A stretch of 64,000 nucleotides of DNA from an uncultured Acidobacteriia bacterium (lineage in GTDB: Bacteria; Acidobacteriota; Terriglobia; Bryobacterales; Bryobacteraceae): assembly GCA_903907865.1 (NCBI GenBank), contig CAIVPR010000042.1:36140-100139 (forward strand), read 5' to 3'. The notes under the pieces were generated by a model, which saw nothing but the letters and a program-made list of their open reading frames with translations, searched no databases and was not told where the DNA came from. Below, piece after piece: positions 23,521 to 31,840 of this stretch. The number at the start of each line of letters is the position of its first letter. The stretch's first letter is position 1. Made by a program: the position numbers and the translations under genes.

Positions 23521-23665
23521 CTAAAATGCGCCGCGGCACGGTCAACTGCGCCGTTTCTAGGTTCATTGCGCGGGCCGCAAGGCGGCTGGAAGCCGCCTCT
23601 CCTCGGGATTGGTGGACTGCAGTCGATGGGCGCTAGGTCATCGACCGCGTGAATTGGTCGCTCTC

Positions 23666-23777
23666 CGTTTCAGAGCCGCGACAGCCATGGAGCGGTCCCT
23701 TCCGACTGACTGCGCCCATGGAACCGAGCGTTGTGCAAGGTCGAGGACCGCTCCATCCCTGTCGCGGCTCTGAAACG
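23666..23777. repeat. 112-bp inverted repeat with two copies of the palindromic core
   Basis: Arms of about 34 nt (23666-23699 and 23744-23777) match as reverse complements with two mismatches in the middle of each arm; CGTTTCAGAGCCGCGACA is identical in both. The arms enclose about 44 nt of unrelated sequence. Two head-to-head copies of the same core as the single repeats suggest a REP-pair (BIME-like) or MITE-like unit. Confidence 0.65.
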
Positions 23778-23823
23778 AAAGGTCGGACGGCCTTGTATTG
23801 GGCACCTTCAACCGGTCGCAGAC

Positions 23824-26800
23824 CTAGAAGCTGATCTTGGCCCCCAGTTGGATTTGCCGTGGGCCGATCGACGAATAGCTGAAGCCCTGCGTCAGCGTGG
23901 TCACGCCGAACAGGCTGCTGGTCGCGGACAGGTTCGGCGAGCCGAAGGTCGGCTGGTTGGTCGCGTTGTCGGCGTCCATGCGCAGCTCGAAGCGGGCCCG
24001 TTCCTTGATCCGGAAGGCCTTGAAGAACGACATGCTGACCTCGGGCACCGCGCGACCGCGGAAGTCCGGCCATTGCGGCACCGGCTGCGTGTTCAGCGTG
24101 AATGGCTTCTGGATCAACCATGCCACGGGCTCGGACGCGTCGGCGCAGTTCTGGCGCGCGGTGGTGTTCTGGTTCAAGGTACAGGTATTGAACCAGCGGG
24201 TGAAGGTCGGGTTCGGGAGCCTCGGATCCAGGCCGGTCGAGTAGGCACCGCTGACGTTCAGCAGTGCGCCGGAAACCCACTGGGTGTAGCCCGACACCTG
24301 CCAGCCGTTCAGCACCGTCTTGACGAGCTTGTTCTGGTTCTTGAACAGGTCCTCTGTGTAGGTGAAGATCAGGTTGATGGTGTGGGGCGGGGTGCCGCCA
24401 TCGCGGGTGATGAATTGGCCGGGTGCGTCCATGCCATTGTTCAGGTAGCTGGTGAAGGTCGTGCTCTTGCCGAAGGTACCGTTGAAGACCACCGACAGGC
24501 CGTGCGACAGGCGCTTTTCGAACTGGAAGACCACGGCGTTGTACTTGGTGGTGCCGATCGGCATATTGTTCTCGGTGATGCCTGTGTACTGGGGGTAGGG
24601 CAGGAGCGATTGCTGCAGCGTGATGGTCGAGCCGTTCAGCGACGTTCCGGGCAGCAGGTTGGCGTAGGGATTCGCCACGCTGGTGCCGGTGAGGCTGGCT
24701 CCGTACTGTTGGTATTGGGCGAACGAGACGGAGTTGCGGTTGTAGGACGTGGGCTGGTCGCGTCCGAAACGACCGTTGTACGACACCTCGATCACCGACC
24801 GGAACGGCAACTGGTATTGCACGCCAACCGAAACCACATGGGTGTAGGGCATGACGCGCGTGGGCGAGATGAAGGAAATGCTCTGCCCGACGTTGGTCAG
24901 AAGCCCCAGCGAGCGGCCGGGAGGTGCGAGGATGCCGGTCGGGAACGGGTTCGAAAGCATACCGCAGGAGGCACCGGTGCAGCCCGTGGTTGTCAGCGGA
25001 ATGATGCCGGCGGCCGACACCGACGTTGCCGGAGCGGTGGAATAGCTGAAGCCAGTGGTCGGGGCGACGTCGGCCGTGGGCGTGTAGGTCATGCCCCAGC
25101 CGCCGCGGATCACCATCTTTTCCATCACCTGGTAGGCGAAGCCGAGGCGCGGGGCGAGATTGTTCAGGTCGCGCTTGTAGGGGAGGCGGTTATCGGCGTT
25201 GGCAAAGAGGAGGCCACCAGCTACGGTCGGGCCGCTGCCCGAGCCGACGTGCGAGGTGGTTGTGGGGTCGAAGCCACGGATGGCCTGGTTGAAGCGGTCG
25301 GTGATGGGAGATTCGTACTCCCAGCGGAGGCCGAGGTTCAGGGTCAGCTTGCGGGCCAGACGCCAGTCGTCCTGCCCGAACCAGGAATAGTAGTGCTGTC
25401 CCTGGGCCGGGAAAGAGTTAAAGCTGCTGGAGACGCCGCTCGGGTAGCCAAGCAGGAACGAGGCCATGGCGTCGCCCGACTGCGCGTTCGCCACCAAGGG
25501 GTTGGCTTGCGTAAAGCCGGCCGAGGCGCTGACCGTGAAGGCGGCGGGCGGGCTCGACTGGTTGTTCATCAGGTTGCGGAACTCGCCGCCGACCTTGATG
25601 GTGTGCTTGCCCAGCGTCTTGGTGAGGGTGTCGCCAGCCACGAAGTTATTGCTGAAGTTGAGCGTTCCGGCACCGCCGCCGAGGCCGAAGTAGTTGGACA
25701 CGGCGATATTGGGGAAGGCCACGGTCTGGAGCTGGTTGGTCAGGGTTGAGGGGAAGCCGAGCTTGGCCGGGTCATAGCCGAGCGCGTAGTACTTGATGGC
25801 GAAGACGTGCCGGTTCCAGCTGGCGCGGGCAGTGTTGATGAGGGTTGAGGAGAGCACGGAAGTCAGGTTGATGCTGGCCGCGATGTTGCCCCGGTAGTGC
25901 TCGAAGGAGTTCGAGGCGTAGTCGGTCTTCAGGGCTTGGAAGGCCGGGAGACCCGCGCCGCCGCCGTTGGTCTGGCCGCGGAGGTCGCGGGCGATGGTGA
26001 CGAACATCGACTCGTTGCCGTTCAGCTTGTGGTCGAAGCGGAAGACGTGGGAATCGAACGGTTCGTGGTCGTAGTTGGGATAGACGCCGACATTGGGCTG
26101 GGTGCGAGCCGCAGTCTGGTTGGGTGCCAGGTAGAACTTCGCGATATTCGCCGCGATGGGGTTGATGCGGTTGGCGGGGACGATGCCGCCGGGGAAAGGC
26201 TGGCGGGTGTAGCTGCCGTCGGCGTTCTGGATCGTGGTGAGCGGGTCGTAGATGGCGACGGTGGCACCGCTGGTGCCGGACACGTAAGTCTTGGAGAAGT
26301 CCCCCGTGCGCTCGGCCAGGGTGGGGGAGGTCAGCGTGTTGCCGGTGGGTCGGTTGTCGCGGTAGACGTCGACCGCATAGGTGACGAAGGTTCGGTTGCG
26401 ACCGTCGTAGATGTGGGGGATGCGGAAGGGACCGTCGATTTCGAGGCCGGGCTCGTTCATGCGGAACGACGAGTTGGGCGCGTGGGTGGCGTTGGCCTCG
26501 AAGGTGTTGGCGTTGAGGGCCGGGTTGCGCATCAGCCAGCCGAACGACCCGTGGTACTGGTTGGTGCCGCTTTTGATCGAGACGCTGACCACGCCGCCGC
26601 CGGTGCGGCCGAGCTCGGCGTCGTAGACATTGCTGATGATTTTGACCTCGCCGACGGCGTCTGGCGGGGGCGAGATGGTGTTGGCGGCACCTGTACTTTC
26701 GCGGTAGGTGTTGGGGGAGCCGTCGAGCAGTACCTCGTTGTTGGTGCCACCGAGGATGCTCGCGCCGTTGTCGCCGCCGTCGAACGGGCGGACGGTGGTG

Positions 26801-27294
26801 CCGCCGGTCGCGCCCGCCGAGTAGCGGACCAGTTGGAAAACGTCCTTGGCGTAGGTGGGGACGGATTCCACGAGGCTTTCGTTGATGGTGCTGGAACGGG
26901 AGGCGGAGACGTTGTCGAGCAACGGGGCCTCGGCGGTGATGGAGACGGTTTCGGAGGCGGCACCGAGTTGGAGCTTGAAGTCGACGGCCTTGCGGTCCGA
27001 ACTACGCAGTTCCATGTTCTCGACTGCCATCTTGAAGCCGGGCGCGGTCACGGAAACCGAGTATTGGCCGGGGTTGACCGGAGGCGCGCTGTAGATGCCC
27101 GCACCATTGGTCTGGGCCGTAGTGACGACGTTGGTTTCGAGGTTCTTGATCTCGAGCTTGGCGGCCGGGACGGCGGCACCTTGCGGGTCCGTCACAGTGC
27201 CGGTGATGACGGCTCGGGTTTCCTGGGCCATGGCCGACGGGCCGTGGAGGCAGGCGGCGAGCGCGGCGGCGACGAGAATTCTCTGGAATTTCAT
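23824..27294 (-). CDS. TonB-dependent receptor, carboxypeptidase-regulatory type (Oar-like)
   Basis: 1,156 aa from the ATG at 27294 (GGGGGAA-type ribosome site upstream). Signal peptide MKFQRILVAAALAACLHG, a carboxypeptidase-regulatory/Cna-like beta sandwich (about residues 25-115: VITGTVTDPQGAAVPAAKLE ... GIYSAPPVNPGQYSVSVTAPGF), a plug domain (AEAPLLDNVSASRSSTINE ...), and a large outer-membrane beta barrel ending in SIGPRQIQLGAKISF. Receptors of this kind exist in dozens of copies in Solibacter-type genomes and import, or bind, unidentified (probably carbohydrate) ligands. A second, unrelated-in-detail copy is at 39-42.7 kb. Confidence 0.93.
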   Translation of the reverse strand: MKFQRILVAAALAACLHGPSAMAQETRAVITGTVTDPQGAAVPAAKLEIKNLETNVVTTAQTNGAGIYSAPPVNPGQYSVSVTAPGFKMAVENMELRSSDRKAVDFKLQLGAASETVSITAEAPLLDNVSASRSSTINESLVESVPTYAKDVFQLVRYSAGATGGTTVRPFDGGDNGASILGGTNNEVLLDGSPNTYRESTGAANTISPPPDAVGEVKIISNVYDAELGRTGGGVVSVSIKSGTNQYHGSFGWLMRNPALNANTFEANATHAPNSSFRMNEPGLEIDGPFRIPHIYDGRNRTFVTYAVDVYRDNRPTGNTLTSPTLAERTGDFSKTYVSGTSGATVAIYDPLTTIQNADGSYTRQPFPGGIVPANRINPIAANIAKFYLAPNQTAARTQPNVGVYPNYDHEPFDSHVFRFDHKLNGNESMFVTIARDLRGQTNGGGAGLPAFQALKTDYASNSFEHYRGNIAASINLTSVLSSTLINTARASWNRHVFAIKYYALGYDPAKLGFPSTLTNQLQTVAFPNIAVSNYFGLGGGAGTLNFSNNFVAGDTLTKTLGKHTIKVGGEFRNLMNNQSSPPAAFTVSASAGFTQANPLVANAQSGDAMASFLLGYPSGVSSSFNSFPAQGQHYYSWFGQDDWRLARKLTLNLGLRWEYESPITDRFNQAIRGFDPTTTSHVGSGSGPTVAGGLLFANADNRLPYKRDLNNLAPRLGFAYQVMEKMVIRGGWGMTYTPTADVAPTTGFSYSTAPATSVSAAGIIPLTTTGCTGASCGMLSNPFPTGILAPPGRSLGLLTNVGQSISFISPTRVMPYTHVVSVGVQYQLPFRSVIEVSYNGRFGRDQPTSYNRNSVSFAQYQQYGASLTGTSVANPYANLLPGTSLNGSTITLQQSLLPYPQYTGITENNMPIGTTKYNAVVFQFEKRLSHGLSVVFNGTFGKSTTFTSYLNNGMDAPGQFITRDGGTPPHTINLIFTYTEDLFKNQNKLVKTVLNGWQVSGYTQWVSGALLNVSGAYSTGLDPRLPNPTFTRWFNTCTLNQNTTARQNCADASEPVAWLIQKPFTLNTQPVPQWPDFRGRAVPEVSMSFFKAFRIKERARFELRMDADNATNQPTFGSPNLSATSSLFGVTTLTQGFSYSSIGPRQIQLGAKISF

Positions 27295-27383
27295 GGAGCA
27301 CTTCCCCCTTGAAGTGTGGTCGTACAGCAAGTGAGTTTATACGTTAACTGTGGGTGGTGTCAATCCGCTTTCCGTCCGCGCCA

Positions 27384-27389
27384 TACTAT
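27384..27389 (+). promoter_or_regulatory. -10-like TACTAT ahead of DUF1080 gene
   Basis: TACTAT ends 6 nt before the ATG at 27396, with no Shine-Dalgarno. Leaderless-type spacing. Confidence 0.45.
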
Positions 27390-27395
27390 TTCTAT

Positions 27396-28094
27396 ATGCG
27401 CCGCCTCCTCCCGATAGCCACCCTCCTCGTTGCAACCTGCGCCGCCCAAAACCGGCTCACCCCCCAGGAACAGTCGCAAGGCTGGAAGCTTCTGTTCGAC
27501 GGCACTACGACGACCGGTTGGACCGAGGTGACAGGACTCCCTTTCCCCAAGACGTGGACCGTCGCGGACGGATGTCTGAAAACCATCGTCGGGCCGGGGG
27601 CGTTCCAGGATATCCGCACCGTCGATACGTACCGCGATTTCGAATTCCAGTTCGAATGGAGGCTGGCGAAGGGCGGGAATTCGGGTGTGAAGTACCTGGT
27701 CCAGAAGACCGATCGGTGGCAGAAGAAGGGTGTCGACGGCTTCGAGGCGCGGGCGCGGGGCTTCGAGTACCAGTTGTTGGACGACGGGGTCGCCGAGGAG
27801 GCGATCAAGGATCCCAAGCGCGGCACGGCGTCGCTCTATACGTACTTTGCCACCACGCCGGTGATTAAGGCGGAGCCCGAGAAGTTCCACCAGTCGCGGA
27901 TTTTGGTCAAGGGGAACCATGTGGAGCACTGGTATGACGGTGCGAAGGTGCTGTCATTCGATTTGACGGATCCGATTGTGGTGAAGGGCTTGGCCGCGCC
28001 GGACGGGACTTTGAAGCGGGACACGATGATTTCGCTGCAGCACCACGATGCGGAGGTTTGGTTCCGGAATATCAAGGTGCGGCGGTTGGAGTAG
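27396..28094 (+). CDS. DUF1080 (3-keto-disaccharide hydrolase-like) exported protein
   Basis: 232 aa from the ATG at 27396. Signal peptide (MRRLLPIATLLVATCAA), then a single concanavalin-like jelly roll of the DUF1080 family: GWKLLFDGTTTTGWTE near the N-terminus, FEFQFEWRLAKGGNSGVKYL, GFEYQLLDD, HWYDGAKV and the C-terminal ISLQHHDAEVWFRNIKVRRL. The family binds or cleaves glucan-type sugars outside the cell and is common in Planctomycetota and Acidobacteriota. It is the only gene in its small unit. Confidence 0.92.
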   Translation: MRRLLPIATLLVATCAAQNRLTPQEQSQGWKLLFDGTTTTGWTEVTGLPFPKTWTVADGCLKTIVGPGAFQDIRTVDTYRDFEFQFEWRLAKGGNSGVKYLVQKTDRWQKKGVDGFEARARGFEYQLLDDGVAEEAIKDPKRGTASLYTYFATTPVIKAEPEKFHQSRILVKGNHVEHWYDGAKVLSFDLTDPIVVKGLAAPDGTLKRDTMISLQHHDAEVWFRNIKVRRLE

Positions 28095-28126
28095 GACTGT
28101 TCGCGGCATTTGGTGGCGGCTCGGCT

Positions 28127-28195
28127 GCTTTGTGGGGCGGCCTTTCCAGGCTGCGAGGTGGCTTTCAGACGCCTCATGCGCCGTAGGCGCAGGTT
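28127..28195. repeat. GC-rich hairpin cluster after DUF1080 gene
   Basis: TTGTGGGGCGGCCTTTCCAG pairs imperfectly with the AGGCTGC that follows, and TGCGCC-GTA-GGCGCA (about 28175-28189) is a clean hairpin. The GTGGGGC... unit resembles two elements at 53.69 and 53.87 kb, so this may be another dispersed repeat family. Confidence 0.4.
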
Positions 28196-28242
28196 GCTAA
28201 CGATGCGTTTTACCTAGTCGGGCACTGCGGGCAACGGGGTCG

Positions 28243-28248
28243 TATAAT
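28243..28248 (+). promoter_or_regulatory. -10 TATAAT ahead of NACHT gene
   Basis: Consensus TATAAT, 8 nt before the ATG at 28257. No Shine-Dalgarno and no clear -35. Likely leaderless start. Confidence 0.5.
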
Positions 28249-28256
28249 TCCGGGTA

Positions 28257-31052
28257 ATGCCGGAATCGAATCGCGTTTGTTCGGTGTTCATCTCCTCGAC
28301 CAGCGAGGACTTGAAGGAGTATCGGGCCAAGGTGGCGGCGGCGATACGGGGCGTCGGACTGCATGCCGTCGACATGGATGATTTTCCCGCGACGGAGTGT
28401 CCTCCGTTGCAGGAGTGCCTGAAGCGGGTGGCGAAGTGCCAAGTGGTGGTGGCGGTGATCGCGCACCGGTACGGTTGGGTGCCCGCCGGCCAACCGGATG
28501 CCAAGAGCATCACTTGGCTGGAGTGCGAGCATGCCCTCTCGAAGGGGATACCTGTCCTTGCCTTCTATGTGGAGCCTACCCAGGAATGGTCGGAGGACAA
28601 GAAAGAAGACTTCAGGCTGGTCATCGCGTTGAGGTCCGACGATCCGTTCCCCGTGGATCTCCCCAACGAGATTCGACGAAACAAGAAGAAACTGCAAGAA
28701 CTCAAGACGTTGCTCGCCGGCGAGGAACGCACCCGCAAGACCTTCACCACGCCCGACGACCTCCGCAGCAAAGTCGCGGAGTCCCTCCACCACTGGCTTG
28801 ACGAGCGCCCCGAGTGCAAACCGAATATCGCGGGCGATCCCACCCTCTACCTAGTCGCGGTCAAGGACGAAACCACCTACATCGACATCCAGGCGTTGAA
28901 TGTCGGTGCCGGGAAGGCCAGCCGATTCGAGATCGGCGAGTTGTACATCCCGCTGACCACTCCCGCAGCGACCGTGATCATTCCAGCGATCCGACCGGAC
29001 GAGCCCGTGCACGAACGGGAACGCAATTCCATGGACCTCAAGGATCTGCTTATCGAGAGACGTCTCGTGATCGTCGGCGATCCCGGGTCGGGCAAGAGCA
29101 CCTTCCTGCGCTGGATCGCGCAGGAAAAGAGCGTTGCCGCGTTGGCGGGAACCGGCACCGAGATCCCCTTGCTGATTCGCATCGGAGAGCTGGCCGGCTA
29201 TGTGAAGGAATGCCGCCTAGCGGCGGGTTCCGGCAAGCACTGGGACACCGACAGCCACGAGTGGCTGCCGGATTTCCTCGCCGCCCGCTGCTTCAAGTTC
29301 AAATGGGGCTTGGGCGCGGCCTATTTCCGGCAGATTCTCGACGAGGGCGAGGCCGTGGTCCTGCTCGACGGCTTGGACGAGGCTCCCGACGCAGGAACCC
29401 GGGCAGAGATCTCCCGGTTGTTCCAGCATGCTACGGCCAAGTACGAGTCCTGCCGGTTCGTGGTGACCACCCGGCCCGATTCCTTCGTGGGCGCGAACCT
29501 TCTGCAAGGCTTCCGCGAGGCGTGGATCGAGCCGTTGGACGCCGATGCGCGGGCGGCTTTCTTCGAGAAGTGGGCCCGGTGCCTGCACCCGAATTCGGCC
29601 ACCGAGGCGGAACAGCGCCGCGACGCGCTGGTGCAAGCGGTGGAGGGAAGGGATGACATCCAGAAACTGGCGACGACGCCGGTCATGTTGACAGCAATTG
29701 CCGTCGTCCACTGGAATGAAAAACGGCTGCCGGAAGAGCGTGTTGACCTTTACGAGACGATTCTGATGTGGTTGGCAAGGCAGCGGGAGTCCAAAGGTGG
29801 TCGGGAGAGGCCGGAGCGCTGCTTGAAGATTCTCGAGCAACTGGCCTTGGCGATGCACGACGAGGAGGGTCGGCTGACGGACGTGTCCTTGGAGTGGGCG
29901 GCGACCCGACTGGCCAACCAGTTTAGCGGCGTCGAGAAGGCGCGGGAGTTCCTGGACGGGGAGACGACCGACAGCGGGATTGTCATGGCCCGAGGGAAGC
30001 TGCGTTTTTTCCACCTCACGTTCCAGGAGTATTTGGCCGCGCGGGCGATTGCGGGCATGGATCAGGAAGATCAGGTCCGACGGTTCCGGGGGGAGCGCAT
30101 CTTCCAGCCGGAGTGGAAGGAGGTGATGCTCTTGTTGTCCGGGATTCTGGCCAAGCAGGGGTTGCCCAAGGTGGACGTCTTGGTGAACGCGCTGCTGCCT
30201 GCGGCGGCGTCGTCCCTCCACGACAAGGCCCGCGCGGCGGCGCTGCTTGGTGCTTTGGTGCGGGACCTGAGGGTGTTCGGCTACCAGCCCCCTGACGAGG
30301 CCTATCGGGAACTCATGCTCGCCCTGCCGCCCATCTTCGAATTGGAATGGGCAGCGCAGATTCCATTCCAGATCCGCCTCGAGGCGGCAGATGCGCTGGG
30401 CCTCCACGGCGATCCCCGCTTTGCCGAAGACATGCCGAACCGGGTCCGCATCCAGGGTGCGGGCGGGGTCAAGGCCTTCGAGATCGGGCGCTATCCCGTG
30501 ACCGTGGTCGAGTACCAGCGCTTTGTCGAGGCTGGCGGCTACCGGGACGAGCGCTTCTGGACTGCGGGCGGATTCGGGCTCGAGACAGAACCTCGTGATT
30601 GGAATATGCAACAAAGTTTCGCCACCCGGCCCGTAACAGGCGTAAATTGGTACGAGGCGAAGGCGTATTGCGCCTGGGCGGGCCGGCATCTGCCCAGTGA
30701 GGCGGAATGGAAACTGGCGGCGTACGGTCCCGAGGGCAGGCAATACCCTTGGGGTGATCAGGAACCCGATGCGACCCGAGCCAACTATTTGGAGACGGGG
30801 CCGCGTCACGTTAGCCCAGTAGGGCTCTACCGGGCCGGTGCGACGCCGGAAAACGTCGAGGAGATGGCGGGAAATGTGTGGGAGTGGGTCGAGGATCGGG
30901 ACGATACCAGTAGTACGTTCCGGGTGCTCCAGGGGGCTGCCTGGTTCGACGTTGCGAGCCACCTGGGTTCAGGGATCCGCGACTGCGACCAGCCAGACTT
31001 CAGGTACGACGACATTGGCCTTCGGGTGGCTCGGGAATTGAATATCCCTTGA
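28257..31052 (+). CDS. DUF4062-NACHT-FGE fusion, STAND-type conflict protein
   Basis: 931 aa with three parts. Residues ~8-110 are DUF4062 (CSVFISSTSEDLKEYR ... VVVAVIAHRYGWVP), a TIR-like Rossmann domain. About 255-620 is a NACHT NTPase: Walker A GDPGSGKS at 274-281, Walker B VVLLDGLDEA at ~367-376, sensor-like RFVVTTRPDSF, and the winged-helix end FFHLTFQEYLAARAI. About 740-930 is a formylglycine-generating-enzyme/C-type-lectin fold (FEIGRYPVTVVEYQRFVEAG, WYEAKAYCAWAGRHLPSEAEWKLAA, GNVWEWVED, GLRVAREL). The catalytic Cys pair of true FGE is not evident, so this part probably binds a ligand. Predicted logic: the lectin-like domain senses, NACHT oligomerises, DUF4062 executes. A hairpin and higBA follow. 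Confidence 0.88.
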   Translation: MPESNRVCSVFISSTSEDLKEYRAKVAAAIRGVGLHAVDMDDFPATECPPLQECLKRVAKCQVVVAVIAHRYGWVPAGQPDAKSITWLECEHALSKGIPVLAFYVEPTQEWSEDKKEDFRLVIALRSDDPFPVDLPNEIRRNKKKLQELKTLLAGEERTRKTFTTPDDLRSKVAESLHHWLDERPECKPNIAGDPTLYLVAVKDETTYIDIQALNVGAGKASRFEIGELYIPLTTPAATVIIPAIRPDEPVHERERNSMDLKDLLIERRLVIVGDPGSGKSTFLRWIAQEKSVAALAGTGTEIPLLIRIGELAGYVKECRLAAGSGKHWDTDSHEWLPDFLAARCFKFKWGLGAAYFRQILDEGEAVVLLDGLDEAPDAGTRAEISRLFQHATAKYESCRFVVTTRPDSFVGANLLQGFREAWIEPLDADARAAFFEKWARCLHPNSATEAEQRRDALVQAVEGRDDIQKLATTPVMLTAIAVVHWNEKRLPEERVDLYETILMWLARQRESKGGRERPERCLKILEQLALAMHDEEGRLTDVSLEWAATRLANQFSGVEKAREFLDGETTDSGIVMARGKLRFFHLTFQEYLAARAIAGMDQEDQVRRFRGERIFQPEWKEVMLLLSGILAKQGLPKVDVLVNALLPAAASSLHDKARAAALLGALVRDLRVFGYQPPDEAYRELMLALPPIFELEWAAQIPFQIRLEAADALGLHGDPRFAEDMPNRVRIQGAGGVKAFEIGRYPVTVVEYQRFVEAGGYRDERFWTAGGFGLETEPRDWNMQQSFATRPVTGVNWYEAKAYCAWAGRHLPSEAEWKLAAYGPEGRQYPWGDQEPDATRANYLETGPRHVSPVGLYRAGATPENVEEMAGNVWEWVEDRDDTSSTFRVLQGAAWFDVASHLGSGIRDCDQPDFRYDDIGLRVARELNIP

Positions 31053-31054
31053 CG

Positions 31055-31069
31055 CGGGGCGAAGCCCCG
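31055..31069 (+). terminator. short hairpin after NACHT gene
   Basis: CGGGGC-GAA-GCCCCG, a perfect 6-bp stem 2 nt after the stop codon. There is no T-run, so termination is only probable. Confidence 0.4.
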
Positions 31070-31105
31070 ATCGGTGCGGAGCGCCCACTCGCGTCAACTG
31101 AACAA

Positions 31106-31134
31106 TTGACAAAACCACAATGATGGCGTAGGGT
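31106..31134 (+). promoter_or_regulatory. promoter of higBA (TTGACA-17-TAGGGT)
   Basis: Consensus -35 TTGACA (31106-31111), a 17-nt spacer and TAGGGT (31129-31134), ending 6 nt before the GTG of higB. The surrounding TCAACTGAACAATTGAC is partly palindromic and could be the HigA operator (inference). Confidence 0.55.
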
Positions 31135-31140
31135 GGTGGT

Positions 31141-31416
31141 GTGGTCGGCAGCTTCAGGAACAAGGGGCTCGAAGAGATCTACAGGACCGGCAGCACTCGC
31201 CGGATTGGTGTCAACTACCTCGGGAAATGCGTGCGCATCCTGCAAGGGCTGGCGGTCGCCACGCGGCCGGATGAGATGGACATCGCCGGATACAGGTTCC
31301 ACGCGTTGCGGGGAAACCCTCAGCGTTGGTCGTTGCGGGTGACGGGGAACTATCGGATCACCTTCGGATGGTCCGGTGAGAGCGCCGTGGATGTTGATCT
31401 TGAGGACTACCACTAG
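31141..31416 (+). CDS. higB: HigB-type toxin (RelE superfamily mRNA interferase)
   Basis: 91 aa from GTG 31141. It matches the HigB group of RelE-like ribosome-dependent RNases: SFRNKGLEEIY at the start, RILQGLAVATRPDEM, the conserved G-RFHALRGNPQRWSLRVTGNYRITF core, and a short C-terminal DVDLEDYH. It should cleave translated mRNA when not held by HigA. The antitoxin gene follows 10 bp downstream in the usual toxin-first order. Both genes are intact, unlike several other modules in this window. Confidence 0.9.
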   Translation: MVGSFRNKGLEEIYRTGSTRRIGVNYLGKCVRILQGLAVATRPDEMDIAGYRFHALRGNPQRWSLRVTGNYRITFGWSGESAVDVDLEDYH

Positions 31417-31426
31417 GAGGCTGGAA

Positions 31427-31732
31427 ATGGAACAACACAACGCGCTGCCGCCGGTGCATCCCGGCGAGATCATACGGGAAGACATCCTGCCGGAGGTTGG
31501 GTTGTCCGGTACGGCTCTGGCAAACGCCCTCGGGGTGTCGCGACAGATGGTGCATGGGATCTTGGCGGGGCGGAAGCCCCTTTCGGCAATCATGTGCCTT
31601 AAGGTCTCCCGCTTGCTGGGAAGTACGCCGGAGTTCTGGATGCGGCTTCAAGCGGATTACGATTTGAAGAAGGCCGCATCAGACCAAGATGTTATGGAAC
31701 GCGTTGCGCGGATTGTGCCGGTTCGGGTATAG
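31427..31732 (+). CDS. higA: HigA-type antitoxin, XRE family
   Basis: 101 aa from the ATG at 31427 with a consensus AGGAGG at 31415-31420 (6-nt spacer). It starts with PPVHPGEIIREDILPEVGLS, the classic HigA N-terminus, then an XRE helix-turn-helix (GTALANALGVSRQMVHGILAGRKPLS) and STPEFWMRLQADYDLKKA. It neutralises HigB and represses the higBA promoter. The perfect ribosome site gives the antitoxin stronger translation than the leaderless toxin start, which fits toxin-first modules. Confidence 0.93.
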   Translation: MEQHNALPPVHPGEIIREDILPEVGLSGTALANALGVSRQMVHGILAGRKPLSAIMCLKVSRLLGSTPEFWMRLQADYDLKKAASDQDVMERVARIVPVRV

Positions 31733-31794
31733 ATGCGGTTGGCGCGAAGCCGCGGGCGAGTTTGTCAGAGGTATTTCGCGTTGGGGAAGAACAG

Positions 31795-31834
31795 GCGTCG
31801 AGAGGATTCTCGACGCGGCACGCAGATTGCGTGC
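31795..31834. terminator. two adjacent hairpins between higA and moxR
   Basis: GCGTCGAGA-GGAT-TCTCGACGC (31795-31816, perfect 9-bp stem) and GCACGCA-GAT-TGCGTGC (31818-31834, perfect 7-bp stem). They lie between converging genes and probably stop both transcripts, although neither has a T-tract. Confidence 0.5.
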
Positions 31835-31840
31835 GCCACG

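Noticed and set aside
28257..31052. Diversity-generating retroelement around the FGE/lectin domain
   Set aside because: No reverse transcriptase, accessory gene or adenine-rich template copy is visible in the surrounding sequence.
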